Assembly: GCA_026391515.1 (NCBI GenBank) | Contig: JAPLEC010000419.1 | Span: forward strand, 1-13,229 | Reading direction: 5' to 3' | Origin: Bacteroidia bacterium | GTDB lineage: Bacteria; Bacteroidota; Bacteroidia; Bacteroidales; VadinHA17 | Length of the DNA: 13,229 nucleotides | Shown here: positions 6,523-13,229 of the stretch, piece after piece | How the letters are laid out: each line of letters opens with the position of its first letter | Position numbering within the stretch: position 1 is the first letter of the stretch | Position numbers and translations under genes: made by a program | Notes under the pieces: generated by a model | What the model saw: the letters and a program-made list of their open reading frames with translations, nothing else | What the model was told of the DNA's origin: nothing | Database searches by the model: none

Positions 6523-7839
6523 ATGAAAATTGCCGTAGTTGGAACAGGATATGTAGGATTGGTCACCGGGACATGTTTTGCTGAAAGCGGTGTTACTGTT
6601 ACCTGTATTGATAATGATAAAAATAAGATCAAACAGCTGAATGACGGTTCTGTTCCTATTTATGAGCCCGGACTTGAAAGCATGATAAGAATAAATGTTG
6701 AAAAGAAAAGATTGTTCTTTACTCCAGATTTAAAAGATGGAATCAAAGAAGCAGAGGTGATTTTTATAGCAGTCGGAACACCTCCCGGGGAAGATGATAG
6801 CGCAGATCTTAAACATGTTATTGAAGTCGCTAAAGAAATAGGCTCGGTAATTACTAATCATACAGTTGTTGTGACTAAAAGCACTGTCCCTGTCGGAACA
6901 TCTGAAAAAATAAGGAAAGCCATTCAGAATCAGCTTGATAAGCGCAAGTCGAAAGCTATTTTCGATATGGCATCCAATCCTGAATTTCTGAAGGAGGGTG
7001 CAGCTGTTGATGACTTCCTGAAACCTGAAAGAATTGTTATTGGAATCGATAATGAAAAAACAGCCGAAATAATGAAACGGCTTTATATGCCTTTCGTGCT
7101 GAATAACCATCCTATCCTATTCATGGATATTGCATCGGCTGAGATAACAAAGTATGCAGCTAATGCCATGCTGGCAACACGAATCAGCTTTATCAACGAA
7201 ATTGCCAACCTTTGTGATATTCTCGGTGCTGACATCAATCATGTGAGGAAGGGGATCGGCAGCGACTCAAGGATCGGAAGCAAGTTTTTATATCCGGGGA
7301 CAGGTTATGGCGGTTCCTGTTTTCCGAAAGATGTTAAAGCAATTATTAAAACAGCCCACGATCATGGCTATGAATTAAATGTTGTCAGGGCTGTCGAAAA
7401 GGCAAATGATTTCCAGAGGAATGTCATTTTCAATAAGATGCTGAAGCTCTTCAATAATAACCTGAAGAATAAAATTATCGGAATATGGGGATTATCATTT
7501 AAGCCTAAAACAGACGATATCAGGGAATCTTCATCTATTTACCTGATTGAAAAGCTGTTAAAGGAAGGTGCAAAGATTAAGGTGTATGATCCTGCAGCGA
7601 TGGCTGAAGCAAAAAAACTGCTTGGCAAAAGGGTTACATTTGCCAATGATCCGTACAAAGCTTTGCAGGGAGCCGATGCAATGGTGCTGATGACTGAATG
7701 GTCGGAGTTTCATCTTCCTGATTTCAGAAAAATGGCTTCGATAATGAAAGGCAAAGTCATTTTCGACGGAAGAAATATTTATGATCCGGCAGAGATTAAG
7801 AAGCTGGGGTTCAGGTATTTCGGAATAGGGAGGAGATGA
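6523..7839 (+). CDS. ugd: UDP-glucose 6-dehydrogenase
   Basis: It oxidises UDP-glucose to UDP-glucuronate with two NAD+, in the cytosol, providing a precursor for acidic surface polysaccharides. At 438 residues it is the usual length. The N-terminal Rossmann motif GTGYVG is at 7-12. SNPEFLKEG is at 151-159, and Lys210 is in ITKYAANAMLATR. The catalytic Cys266 lies in GTGYGGSCFPKD (259-270). The C-terminal UDP-binding domain has WGLSFKPKTDDIRES (322-336) and FDGRN (414-418). All key residues are intact. It opens the plus-strand sugar-nucleotide cluster and has its own promoter box. A 158-nt gap with repeats separates it from rfbA. Confidence 0.96.
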   Translation: MKIAVVGTGYVGLVTGTCFAESGVTVTCIDNDKNKIKQLNDGSVPIYEPGLESMIRINVEKKRLFFTPDLKDGIKEAEVIFIAVGTPPGEDDSADLKHVIEVAKEIGSVITNHTVVVTKSTVPVGTSEKIRKAIQNQLDKRKSKAIFDMASNPEFLKEGAAVDDFLKPERIVIGIDNEKTAEIMKRLYMPFVLNNHPILFMDIASAEITKYAANAMLATRISFINEIANLCDILGADINHVRKGIGSDSRIGSKFLYPGTGYGGSCFPKDVKAIIKTAHDHGYELNVVRAVEKANDFQRNVIFNKMLKLFNNNLKNKIIGIWGLSFKPKTDDIRESSSIYLIEKLLKEGAKIKVYDPAAMAEAKKLLGKRVTFANDPYKALQGADAMVLMTEWSEFHLPDFRKMASIMKGKVIFDGRNIYDPAEIKKLGFRYFGIGRR

Positions 7840-7842
7840 GAA

Positions 7843-7868
7843 GGCGAGAGGGCGAGAGGGCGAGAGGG
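7843..7868 (+). repeat. 8-bp tandem repeat (GGCGAGAG, three units)
   Basis: Three exact GGCGAGAG units plus GG begin 4 nt after the ugd stop codon. They are purine-only on this strand apart from C. They lie directly beside the palindromic element at 7881-7945. Confidence 0.8.
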
Positions 7869-7880
7869 ACACAAGTTAAT

Positions 7881-7945
7881 TCCCCCTTTGAAGAGCCTGT
7901 CCCGCGTATCCGCCAATCGGCGGAGAAGCGGGAGGGTTAGGGGGA
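7881..7945 (+). repeat. Nested-palindrome intergenic repeat, copy 2 of 2
   Basis: This 65-bp element is bounded by TCCCCC and GGGGGA. Inside are CCCGC/GCGGG arms and an inner TCCGCC-AATC-GGCGGA hairpin. It is the reverse-complement counterpart of 1101-1170, with the same nested layout and a different inner loop. It sits between ugd and rfbA and ends about 52 nt before the rfbA ATG, so it could attenuate or separate transcription of the two genes. Confidence 0.8.
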
Positions 7946-7997
7946 TGTAAACTCAATAAAACCAATTATAGATTTTAAGTTTAAAACTGTATAAATT

Positions 7998-8891
7998 ATG
8001 AAAGGCATAATTCTCGCAGGAGGCTCAGGCACAAGGCTTTACCCCATAACCTGCACAATTTCAAAACAGATGCTGCCGGTTTACGACAAGCCAATGATTT
8101 ATTACCCTCTGTCGGTGCTGATGCTGGCAGGAATCCGTGAAATACTGGTGATCTCCACACCCCGCGATCTGCCGGGATTCCGTAATCTTTTAGGCAGCGG
8201 AAAATCTCTCGGATTAAAGTTCAGTTATATTGAGCAGCCTTCTCCTGACGGTCTTGCCCAGGCATTCATCCTCGGTGAAAAATTTATAGGGAAAGATCCT
8301 GTCTGCATGATCCTTGGAGACAATATTTTCTATGGTCATGGTTTTGGAGATGTTCTTCTGAATACGGCAAAACTGAAAAAAGGAGCATGTGTTTTTGGAT
8401 ATTATGTCACTGATCCTGAACGGTATGGAGTTGTTGAGTTTGATAAGAACCGGAAAGCAATCAGCATCGAGGAGAAACCTTCCAAACCAAGATCGAACTA
8501 TGCTGTCACCGGCCTATATTTCTATGATAACAGTGTAGTTAAAAAAGCAAAATCTCTTAAACCTTCAGCCCGCGGTGAGCTTGAAATCACTGATCTGAAC
8601 CGGATTTATCTGAAAGAGGGTAACCTTGAAGTAAAGCTGATGGGAAGAGGATTGGCATGGCTGGATACCGGAACTTATGAGAGTCTTCTACAGGCTGCCA
8701 ACTTCATTGCAACCCTCGAGCAAAGACAGGGTTTGAAAGCTTCATGTATCGAAGAGATTGCCTACAAAAGAGGCTTCATAAATAAAAAGCAGCTTAAAGC
8801 GCTTGCCATACCATTCAAAAACAGTCAGTATGGCAAATATCTTTTAAGAATCGCTTCTGAGGAGATCAGTGTTTTCGAAGGTAAAAAGTAA
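7998..8891 (+). CDS. rfbA: Glucose-1-phosphate thymidylyltransferase
   Basis: It joins dTTP and glucose-1-phosphate to form dTDP-glucose, the first step of dTDP-L-rhamnose synthesis. At 297 residues it is the standard length. The nucleotide-binding loop LAGGSGTRLYP is at 6-16, followed by SKQMLPVYDKPMIYYPLS (22-39). Catalytic-site markers include ILGDNIFYG (105-113, metal-binding Asp108), IEEKP (157-161) and WLDTG (221-225). It starts the tightly packed rfbA-rfbC-rfbD group; rfbC follows after 13 nt. A weak promoter-like TAGATTTT (7 of 8 to the -7 consensus, 7969-7976) lies 21 nt upstream of the start, so transcription from the gap after ugd is possible. Confidence 0.96.
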   Translation: MKGIILAGGSGTRLYPITCTISKQMLPVYDKPMIYYPLSVLMLAGIREILVISTPRDLPGFRNLLGSGKSLGLKFSYIEQPSPDGLAQAFILGEKFIGKDPVCMILGDNIFYGHGFGDVLLNTAKLKKGACVFGYYVTDPERYGVVEFDKNRKAISIEEKPSKPRSNYAVTGLYFYDNSVVKKAKSLKPSARGELEITDLNRIYLKEGNLEVKLMGRGLAWLDTGTYESLLQAANFIATLEQRQGLKASCIEEIAYKRGFINKKQLKALAIPFKNSQYGKYLLRIASEEISVFEGKK

Positions 8892-8904
8892 TCACCGGAC
8901 TTGT

Positions 8905-9453
8905 ATGGAAATAATTGAAACAGGATTTAAAGGGCTTCTGGTAATAAAACCGGCTGTTTTTACCGATAAACGGGGTTACTTCTTTGAAAGCTTCAATATG
9001 GATACATTCCGCGATGCAGGAATCTCTTTTACACCTGTCCAGGATAATGAATCAAAATCATCAAAAGGTGTCATCCGCGGACTTCACTACCAGTTAAAAC
9101 CACGTGATCAGTCAAAGCTTATCAGAGTGGTTGCAGGCAAGATTTATGATGTCGCTCTCGACATCCGGAGAGATTCACCGACATTCGGAAAATGGTTTGG
9201 CATTGAACTCAACTCCGAAAGCAAAAACCAGCTCTTCATTCCAAAAGGATTTGCTCATGGATTTTCGGTTCTGAGTGATATTGCAATAATACAATATAAG
9301 GTCGATAATACATATAACCGATTGTCGGAGAGAGGTATAGCACTGAATGATCCTGATCTTGCGATTGACTGGAAAATAGGAAAAATAACACCTGTGATCA
9401 GCGAAAAGGACATGAAGAATCCTCCACTCTCTCAGGCCGAAAATAACTTCTGA
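8905..9453 (+). CDS. rfbC: dTDP-4-dehydrorhamnose 3,5-epimerase
   Basis: This cupin-fold enzyme epimerises dTDP-4-keto-6-deoxyglucose at C3 and C5 in rhamnose synthesis. It has 182 residues, the usual length. Motifs present are DKRGYFFESFN (21-31), KGVIRGLHYQ (54-63; catalytic His61), KLIRVVAGKIYDVALDIRR (71-89), FIPKGFAHGFSVLSD (111-125) and the active-site tyrosine region QYKVDN (130-135). The ATG at 8905 is chosen because MEIIETGFKGL is the family N-terminus. An in-frame ATG at 8869 would add 12 atypical residues and overlap rfbA by 23 nt. It lies 13 nt after rfbA and 16 nt before rfbD. Confidence 0.95.
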   Translation: MEIIETGFKGLLVIKPAVFTDKRGYFFESFNMDTFRDAGISFTPVQDNESKSSKGVIRGLHYQLKPRDQSKLIRVVAGKIYDVALDIRRDSPTFGKWFGIELNSESKNQLFIPKGFAHGFSVLSDIAIIQYKVDNTYNRLSERGIALNDPDLAIDWKIGKITPVISEKDMKNPPLSQAENNF

Positions 9454-9469
9454 AACACCCTGAACTACA

Positions 9470-10336
9470 ATGGCAACGATCCTGATTACCGGTACAAACG
9501 GCCAGCTTGGCAGCGAACTAAAAGAAGCTTCGAAAAGCTATTATGGTTACGATTTTGTCTTCACCGACATCGATAAGCTTGATATCTCTGACAAAAAACA
9601 AACTGAAGGTTTTATCAAAAAAACGCAACCCGACTGGATCATAAATTGTGCCGCATATAACCTTGTGGATAAAGCTGAAACCGAAAGCGAAAAAGCATTG
9701 CTGGTTAATGGGAAAGCAGTCAGGAATTTAGCAGAGGCAATCAAAGGATCGCAATGCAGGTTTATACATATCTCTACCGATTATGTTTTCGATGGAAAAT
9801 CAAATGTTCCTTATAATGAGGATTCTCCGACCAGTCCGCTGGGTGCCTATGGACTTTCTAAACTCGAGGGCGAAAAGGCAGCGTTACTTCATCATGGATC
9901 AATGATAATCAGAACGTCGTGGCTCTATTCCTCGTACGGTTCCAACTTTGTAAAGACAATATTCGCAAGGGCAAAGGAGAAAGATTCATTGAGAGTCGTT
10001 TTTGATCAGACCGGAACACCTACTTATGCTGCTGACCTTGCCGGGGCAATCATGCTTATAATTTCAGGAGTTATCAGAAACCAGGTTGCGTTTAACGCTG
10101 GTCTTTATCATTATTCAAACGAAGGTGTCTGCAGCTGGTACGATTTTGCAGTTGCAATTGTTGAAGAAGCCGGGCTCGTTTGCAAAGTTCTTCCGATATT
10201 GTCTAAGGATTATCCGACTGCTGCTCAAAGACCATCTTACTCAGTACTTGATAAAACCAAAATAAAAGAGAATTATAATCTGGGAATACCTCATTGGAGG
10301 AGCAGTTTAAAGAAGTGTATTAAGTTGTTACAGTAA
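9470..10336 (+). CDS. rfbD: dTDP-4-dehydrorhamnose reductase
   Basis: It reduces dTDP-4-keto-L-rhamnose to dTDP-L-rhamnose with NAD(P)H, the last step of the pathway. It is a 288-residue extended short-chain dehydrogenase. The Rossmann motif TGTNGQLG is at 7-14. HISTDYVFDG (100-109) supplies the catalytic Thr103. Tyr127/Lys131 lie in GAYGLSKLEGE (the YxxxK motif). RTSWLYSSYGSNF (148-160) and TGTPTYAADLA (181-191) are characteristic of RmlD. It is the third gene of the rfbACD run. No rfbB follows; the next gene is a sugar phosphomutase after a 114-nt repeat-filled gap. Confidence 0.96.
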   Translation: MATILITGTNGQLGSELKEASKSYYGYDFVFTDIDKLDISDKKQTEGFIKKTQPDWIINCAAYNLVDKAETESEKALLVNGKAVRNLAEAIKGSQCRFIHISTDYVFDGKSNVPYNEDSPTSPLGAYGLSKLEGEKAALLHHGSMIIRTSWLYSSYGSNFVKTIFARAKEKDSLRVVFDQTGTPTYAADLAGAIMLIISGVIRNQVAFNAGLYHYSNEGVCSWYDFAVAIVEEAGLVCKVLPILSKDYPTAAQRPSYSVLDKTKIKENYNLGIPHWRSSLKKCIKLLQ

Positions 10337-10421
10337 GTCGGAAGACAGAAGACAGAAGACAGAAGACGGAAGTCGGAAGATAAAACACGGAGTATTTCAG
10401 ACTTCAGACTTCGGACTTCCA
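10337..10421 (+). repeat. GAAGACA tandem repeat with flanking inverted repeat
   Basis: Nearly four units of GAAGACA (10341-10367) start 5 nt after the rfbD stop. They are followed by GGAAGTCGGAAG (10368-10379), which can pair with CTTCGGACTTCC (about 10410-10421) with one mismatch. Runs of GGAAGTC/GAAGAC-type units are, from memory, common between genes in Bacteroidota genomes. The hairpin could act on the rfbD transcript end, but it has no clear U-tract. Confidence 0.7.
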
Positions 10422-10450
10422 ACTAATTAGTTAATTTAATATCCATCAAT

Positions 10451-12184
10451 ATGTTGTCAATAGAAGACATTAAAAAGAAAGCCCAAACCTGGCTTGGGAA
10501 TGAGTTCAATGAAGAGACCCGCTATGAGGTGCGTGAGATGCTCGAAAAAGATGAAAAGAAACTTATCGATGCGTTTTACCAGGACCTCGAATTCGGAACC
10601 GGTGGATTAAGAGGCATTATGGGTGCAGGCACAAACAGGATGAACATTTACACTCTCGGTATGGCAACCCAGGGACTTTCTAATTACATTATCAGGCAGG
10701 TTGGAAATAAAGGAATCAGCGTTGCAATAGCACATGATTGCCGCAATAACAGCAGGTATTTTGCAGAGACAGCTGCAAATATATTTTCAGCCAATGGTTT
10801 TGATGTCTATCTTTTCGAAGCGCTCCGTCCTACTCCCGAACTATCATTCGCAATAAGACATTTTAAATGTCAGAGCGGCGTAGTAATAACAGCCTCGCAT
10901 AATCCTCCGGAATACAACGGATACAAAGCATATTGGAACGACGGAGGCCAGGTGGTGGCTCCCCATGATGATGGCATCATCGAAGAAGTACGTAAGATCA
11001 AATCAGTCAATGAGATAAAGTTCAACGGGAAGAAAGAAAAGATAAAGATTATTGGAAAAGAAACGGATGATCTGTTCCTGAAAGAGGTTCTGAAAATGAG
11101 CCTGAATCCGGAAACAATCAGGAAGTTCAATGATATGGGCATTGTTTATACTCCGATTCATGGTACAGGTGTAAAGGTGATCCCCCCTGCCCTTAAATTA
11201 TTCGGATTTACAAATATCATCAGTGTGCCTGAACAGGACAAGGTTGACGGTAACTTCCCGACTGTAAAATCGCCGAATCCTGAAGAACCCGGAGCTTTAA
11301 AAATGGCTATCGAAAAAGCTATTGAAACTGGCGCTGAACTTGTAATGGCTTCCGACCCTGATGCCGACAGGTTGGGTATTGCATGCAAAAACAAAAAAGG
11401 CGAATTCATTCTTCTTAATGGAAATCAGACCTGCACTTTGCTGGTGTATTATATCCTTTCTCAATTTAAAGAAAAGAAGAAATACAAAGGTAATGAGTAC
11501 ATTATCAAGACAATAGTGACCACCGACCTTCTTGACAGGATTGCTGAAAAGCACGAGGTCGAATGTTATAATGTTCTGACAGGCTTCAAATTTTTCGCTG
11601 AGCTGATCAGGGTGCTTGAAGGCAAGAAAAAATATATTGGCGGAGGAGAAGAGAGCTATGGTTTCCTTCCGGGGGATTATGTCAGAGATAAAGATGCGGT
11701 AGCATCATGTTCGCTGGTTGCTGAAATTACAGCATGGGCAAAAAGCAGGGGTAAAACTCTTTATGAGCTGCTCATCGATATCTACCTTGAGTACGGATTG
11801 TACAGGGAAAAGCTGATCAATATAGTCCGTAAAGGTGCTGAAGGTGCAAATGAAATAAAGGCTATGATGAAAGGTTACAGGATGAATCCTCCGAAATCTA
11901 TTAATAATAGTAAAGTACTGAAAATCAATGATTATGAAACACTGATTTCGACAGATTGCATTACCGGCAAAAAGACAAAAATAGATCTGCTGAAATCAGA
12001 TGTTCTCCAATTCTTCCTCGAAGATGGCACGAAGATATCAGTAAGACCTTCCGGTACGGAGCCAAAGATCAAGTTCTATTTCAGTGTCAATACAAAGCTG
12101 GGATCGTCAGCGAAATTCGGAGAAACTGAAAAATTGCTCGATGAAAGAATTGCCGGAGTTATCAATGACATGAAACTTACCTAA
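10451..12184 (+). CDS. Phosphoglucomutase/phosphomannomutase (alpha-D-phosphohexomutase family)
   Basis: It interconverts hexose 1- and 6-phosphates through an active-site phosphoserine in the cytosol. The 577 residues fit the long PGM2-like bacterial group rather than the shorter ManB/AlgC group of about 450. The N-terminal FGTGGLRG is at 48-55. The phosphoserine loop TASHNPPEYNGYK (147-159) holds Ser149. The metal site SDPDADRLG is at 301-309. The sugar-binding loop GGGEESYGF is at 397-405, and the phosphate-binding loop RPSGTEPKIKF at 532-542. All four functional loops are intact. In context it probably supplies glucose-1-phosphate for RfbA and UDP-glucose synthesis, although sequence alone does not separate glucose from mannose specificity. 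The next gene faces it across an inverted repeat. Confidence 0.93.
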   Translation: MLSIEDIKKKAQTWLGNEFNEETRYEVREMLEKDEKKLIDAFYQDLEFGTGGLRGIMGAGTNRMNIYTLGMATQGLSNYIIRQVGNKGISVAIAHDCRNNSRYFAETAANIFSANGFDVYLFEALRPTPELSFAIRHFKCQSGVVITASHNPPEYNGYKAYWNDGGQVVAPHDDGIIEEVRKIKSVNEIKFNGKKEKIKIIGKETDDLFLKEVLKMSLNPETIRKFNDMGIVYTPIHGTGVKVIPPALKLFGFTNIISVPEQDKVDGNFPTVKSPNPEEPGALKMAIEKAIETGAELVMASDPDADRLGIACKNKKGEFILLNGNQTCTLLVYYILSQFKEKKKYKGNEYIIKTIVTTDLLDRIAEKHEVECYNVLTGFKFFAELIRVLEGKKKYIGGGEESYGFLPGDYVRDKDAVASCSLVAEITAWAKSRGKTLYELLIDIYLEYGLYREKLINIVRKGAEGANEIKAMMKGYRMNPPKSINNSKVLKINDYETLISTDCITGKKTKIDLLKSDVLQFFLEDGTKISVRPSGTEPKIKFYFSVNTKLGSSAKFGETEKLLDERIAGVINDMKLT

Positions 12185-12196
12185 TCAATTTCTTTT

Positions 12197-12292
12197 CTTT
12201 GTGCCCTTAGTGATAACCTTAGTGCTCTTTGTGGTTAAATCCTTTTTTCTAACCACAAAGGACACAAAGGAAATTCACGAAGAACACAAAGG
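12197..12292. repeat. Long imperfect inverted repeat (ACCACAAAGGACACAAAGG type) between convergent genes
   Basis: A perfect 11-bp stem (CTTTGTGGTTA at 12227-12237 with TAACCACAAAG at 12250-12260, 12-nt loop) sits inside longer imperfect arms of about 41-43 nt (12197-12237 and 12250-12292). The arms contain repeated CTTTGTG/CACAAAG words. The loop includes a T6 run. It occupies nearly the whole gap between the convergent mutase and yjbQ-like genes and could terminate both transcripts. From memory, CCACAAAG-ACACAAAGG repeats are widespread in environmental bacterial genomes. Confidence 0.75.
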
Positions 12293-12301
12293 CAATTCAA
12301 T

Positions 12302-12718
12302 TTATTCTCCAATTATTTTTACTAGCACTCTCTTGCTCCTCTTTCCGTCAAACTCGCCATAAAAGATCTGTTCCCAGGGACCAAAATCCATTTGTCTGTT
12401 TGTAACAGCAACAACTACTTCACGTCCCATAAGAGTACGTTTTATATGTGCATCGGCATTATCTTCAAAGCCGTTGTGCTTATACTGGCTGTAAGGCTTC
12501 TCAGGAGCAAGCTTTTCCAACCACACTTCAAAGTCATTGTGTAAGCCAGACTCATCGTCATTGATAAAAACTGATGCTGTGATATGCATCGCGTTAATGA
12601 GTATAAGGCCTTCTTTAATTCCGGATTCATTCAGGCATTTTTCAACATGTCCTGTAATATTGACAAATGCTCTGCGGGTTGGTATCTCAAACCAGAGTTC
12701 TTTACGATATGATTTCAT
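12302..12718 (-). CDS. YjbQ/UPF0047 family protein
   Basis: This 138-residue protein belongs to the YjbQ (UPF0047) family, usually annotated as a secondary thiamine-phosphate synthase enzyme because some members show weak activity of that kind; its true role is unsettled. Family landmarks are INAMHITASVFIND (41-54), the DF pair at 62-63, KHNGFEDNADAHIKRTLMG (80-98; His81, Asp89, His91) and the DFGPWEQIFYGEFDG segment (111-125), followed by KRVLVKIIGE. Its length matches the family. It stands alone on the minus strand, convergent with the sugar phosphomutase, and no thiamine gene is nearby. A TAACTTTC sequence (minus strand, 12733-12740) is 7 of 8 to the -7 consensus but lies only 14 nt from the start codon, so it is a weak promoter candidate. 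Confidence 0.9.
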   Translation of the reverse strand: MKSYRKELWFEIPTRRAFVNITGHVEKCLNESGIKEGLILINAMHITASVFINDDESGLHNDFEVWLEKLAPEKPYSQYKHNGFEDNADAHIKRTLMGREVVVAVTNRQMDFGPWEQIFYGEFDGKRSKRVLVKIIGE

Positions 12719-12780
12719 GATTGTTTTTCTGGGAAAGTTAATTGATTATTTGGAAATTCGGAACTGTGGCTGGAGGGTAT

Positions 12781-12820
12781 AACATTATAATGTTATATAT
12801 AGTTTAATTTTATAACTATA
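12781..12820. repeat. Pair of A/T-rich inverted repeats between yjbQ-like and TPR genes
   Basis: AACATTATAATGTT (12781-12794) is a perfect 14-bp palindrome. Beside it, TATAGTT (12798-12804) and AACTATA (12814-12820) form 7-bp arms around a 9-nt spacer. They lie upstream of the yjbQ-like gene and downstream of the TPR gene. An operator or a weak transcript end is possible, but A/T-rich palindromes also arise by chance. Confidence 0.4.
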
Positions 12821-12886
12821 ATGCTAAATTTCCTTTTGATATGGAGGTAGTAGCGGTTATCTATTTTGAATAATAAAAGAGTTTGT

Positions 12887-13229
12887 TTATTTGCAAAATT
12901 TCATAATTGCCACTGCAGCCATTGTCGATCCTAATTCTAGGGCTTTCTGTAAATCCTTACATCCGCTTTCTTTCTGACCCAAATAAATTTTACACGACCC
13001 TCTTACTAAATAAGCATCAGGATCATCAGGATAAACCTCTATAGCTTTTGTATAGTATGAGATTGCTCCAATGTAATCTTTAAGTTTAATTTTTATATTT
13101 CCTGCAGCGAGATAAGCAGCAATATTCTTAGGATTAAGGACAATAATCCTATTATAGTCTGCGATTGCTCCAGTGAAGTTTTGGAGGGAATCCCTTAAAT
13201 ATGCCCTTACTAAATAAGCATCTTCGTAA
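12887..13229 (-). CDS. Tetratricopeptide-repeat protein, C-terminal part only
   Basis: The frame is open from the right edge to a TAA at 12887-12889, giving 113 visible residues. They form about three 34-residue TPR helix pairs: units such as FTGAIADYNRIIVLNP, DYIGAISYYTKAIEVYPDDP and the closing ESGCKDLQKALELG. The last helix ends in AAVAIMKFCK, a C-terminus common in Bacteroidota TPR proteins. TPRs are protein-interaction scaffolds; nothing visible indicates a partner or location, and the N-terminus is missing. The repeat DNA is unusually similar: a 17-nt word (CTTACTAAATAAGCATC) recurs exactly 204 bp apart (13002 and 13206), which is two 34-codon units. Confidence 0.85.
   Translation of the reverse strand, partial: YEDAYLVRAYLRDSLQNFTGAIADYNRIIVLNPKNIAAYLAAGNIKIKLKDYIGAISYYTKAIEVYPDDPDAYLVRGSCKIYLGQKESGCKDLQKALELGSTMAAVAIMKFCK

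Noticed and set aside
7843..7945. Tandem GGCGAGAG units plus palindrome as a possible CRISPR array
   Set aside because: The units are 8 bp, directly adjacent and without unique spacers, so this is a simple tandem repeat next to a palindromic element.
8869..8904. Upstream ATG of rfbC giving a 194-residue protein
   Set aside because: The extra 12 residues do not match the family N-terminus and overlap rfbA by 23 nt; the ATG at 8905 fits better.
12719..12886. Possible small gene or RNA between the yjbQ-like and TPR genes
   Set aside because: The only open frame of any length (12537-12782) is antisense to the yjbQ-like gene, and no RNA structure beyond the short A/T palindromes is evident.

Overview
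The window looks like a chromosomal fragment of a member of the Bacteroidota, most likely Bacteroidales-like. Four things suggest this: TAnnTTTG-type promoter boxes (two exact TATCTTTG copies between the divergent genes rpsA and ugd), no clear Shine-Dalgarno sequences, a ribosomal protein S1 with a long Lys/Glu/Ala-rich N-terminal extension, and intergenic gaps filled with short palindromic repeats. The lineage is an inference, because no rRNA or other taxonomic marker is present. I see no tRNA, rRNA, CRISPR array, transposase or phage gene.

Left half (1-6177, all on the minus strand). Read in the direction of transcription, the order is rpsA (ribosomal protein S1), a small STAS-domain protein, rnz (ribonuclease Z, tRNA 3' processing), guaA (GMP synthase) and, after a 185-nt gap holding two repeat elements, a carboxy-terminal processing protease of family S41 that runs off the window. 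Gaps from rpsA to guaA are 17-49 nt, so these four genes probably form one housekeeping operon covering translation, tRNA maturation and GTP supply.

Middle (6178-6522). This 345-nt divergent intergenic region carries one TATCTTTG box for each direction, with two strong GC-containing hairpins between them.

Right half (6523-12184, plus strand). ugd (UDP-glucose 6-dehydrogenase) is followed by rfbA, rfbC and rfbD (three of the four dTDP-L-rhamnose enzymes) and a phosphoglucomutase/phosphomannomutase. Together they supply nucleotide-sugar precursors (UDP-glucuronate and dTDP-rhamnose) for surface polysaccharide. The mutase could supply glucose-1-phosphate to RfbA and to UDP-glucose synthesis. 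The 4,6-dehydratase rfbB is absent from the window.

Right end (12185-13229, minus strand). A YjbQ/UPF0047 protein faces the mutase across a long imperfect inverted repeat. The C-terminal part of a tetratricopeptide-repeat protein enters from the right edge.

The most unusual observation is that S1 appears to have an in-frame internal loss of roughly 55-60 residues spanning the end of its second and the first half of its third S1 domain. The second theme is the density of distinct short repeat families, at least one in nearly every larger gap. I did not find a convincing new multi-gene system.
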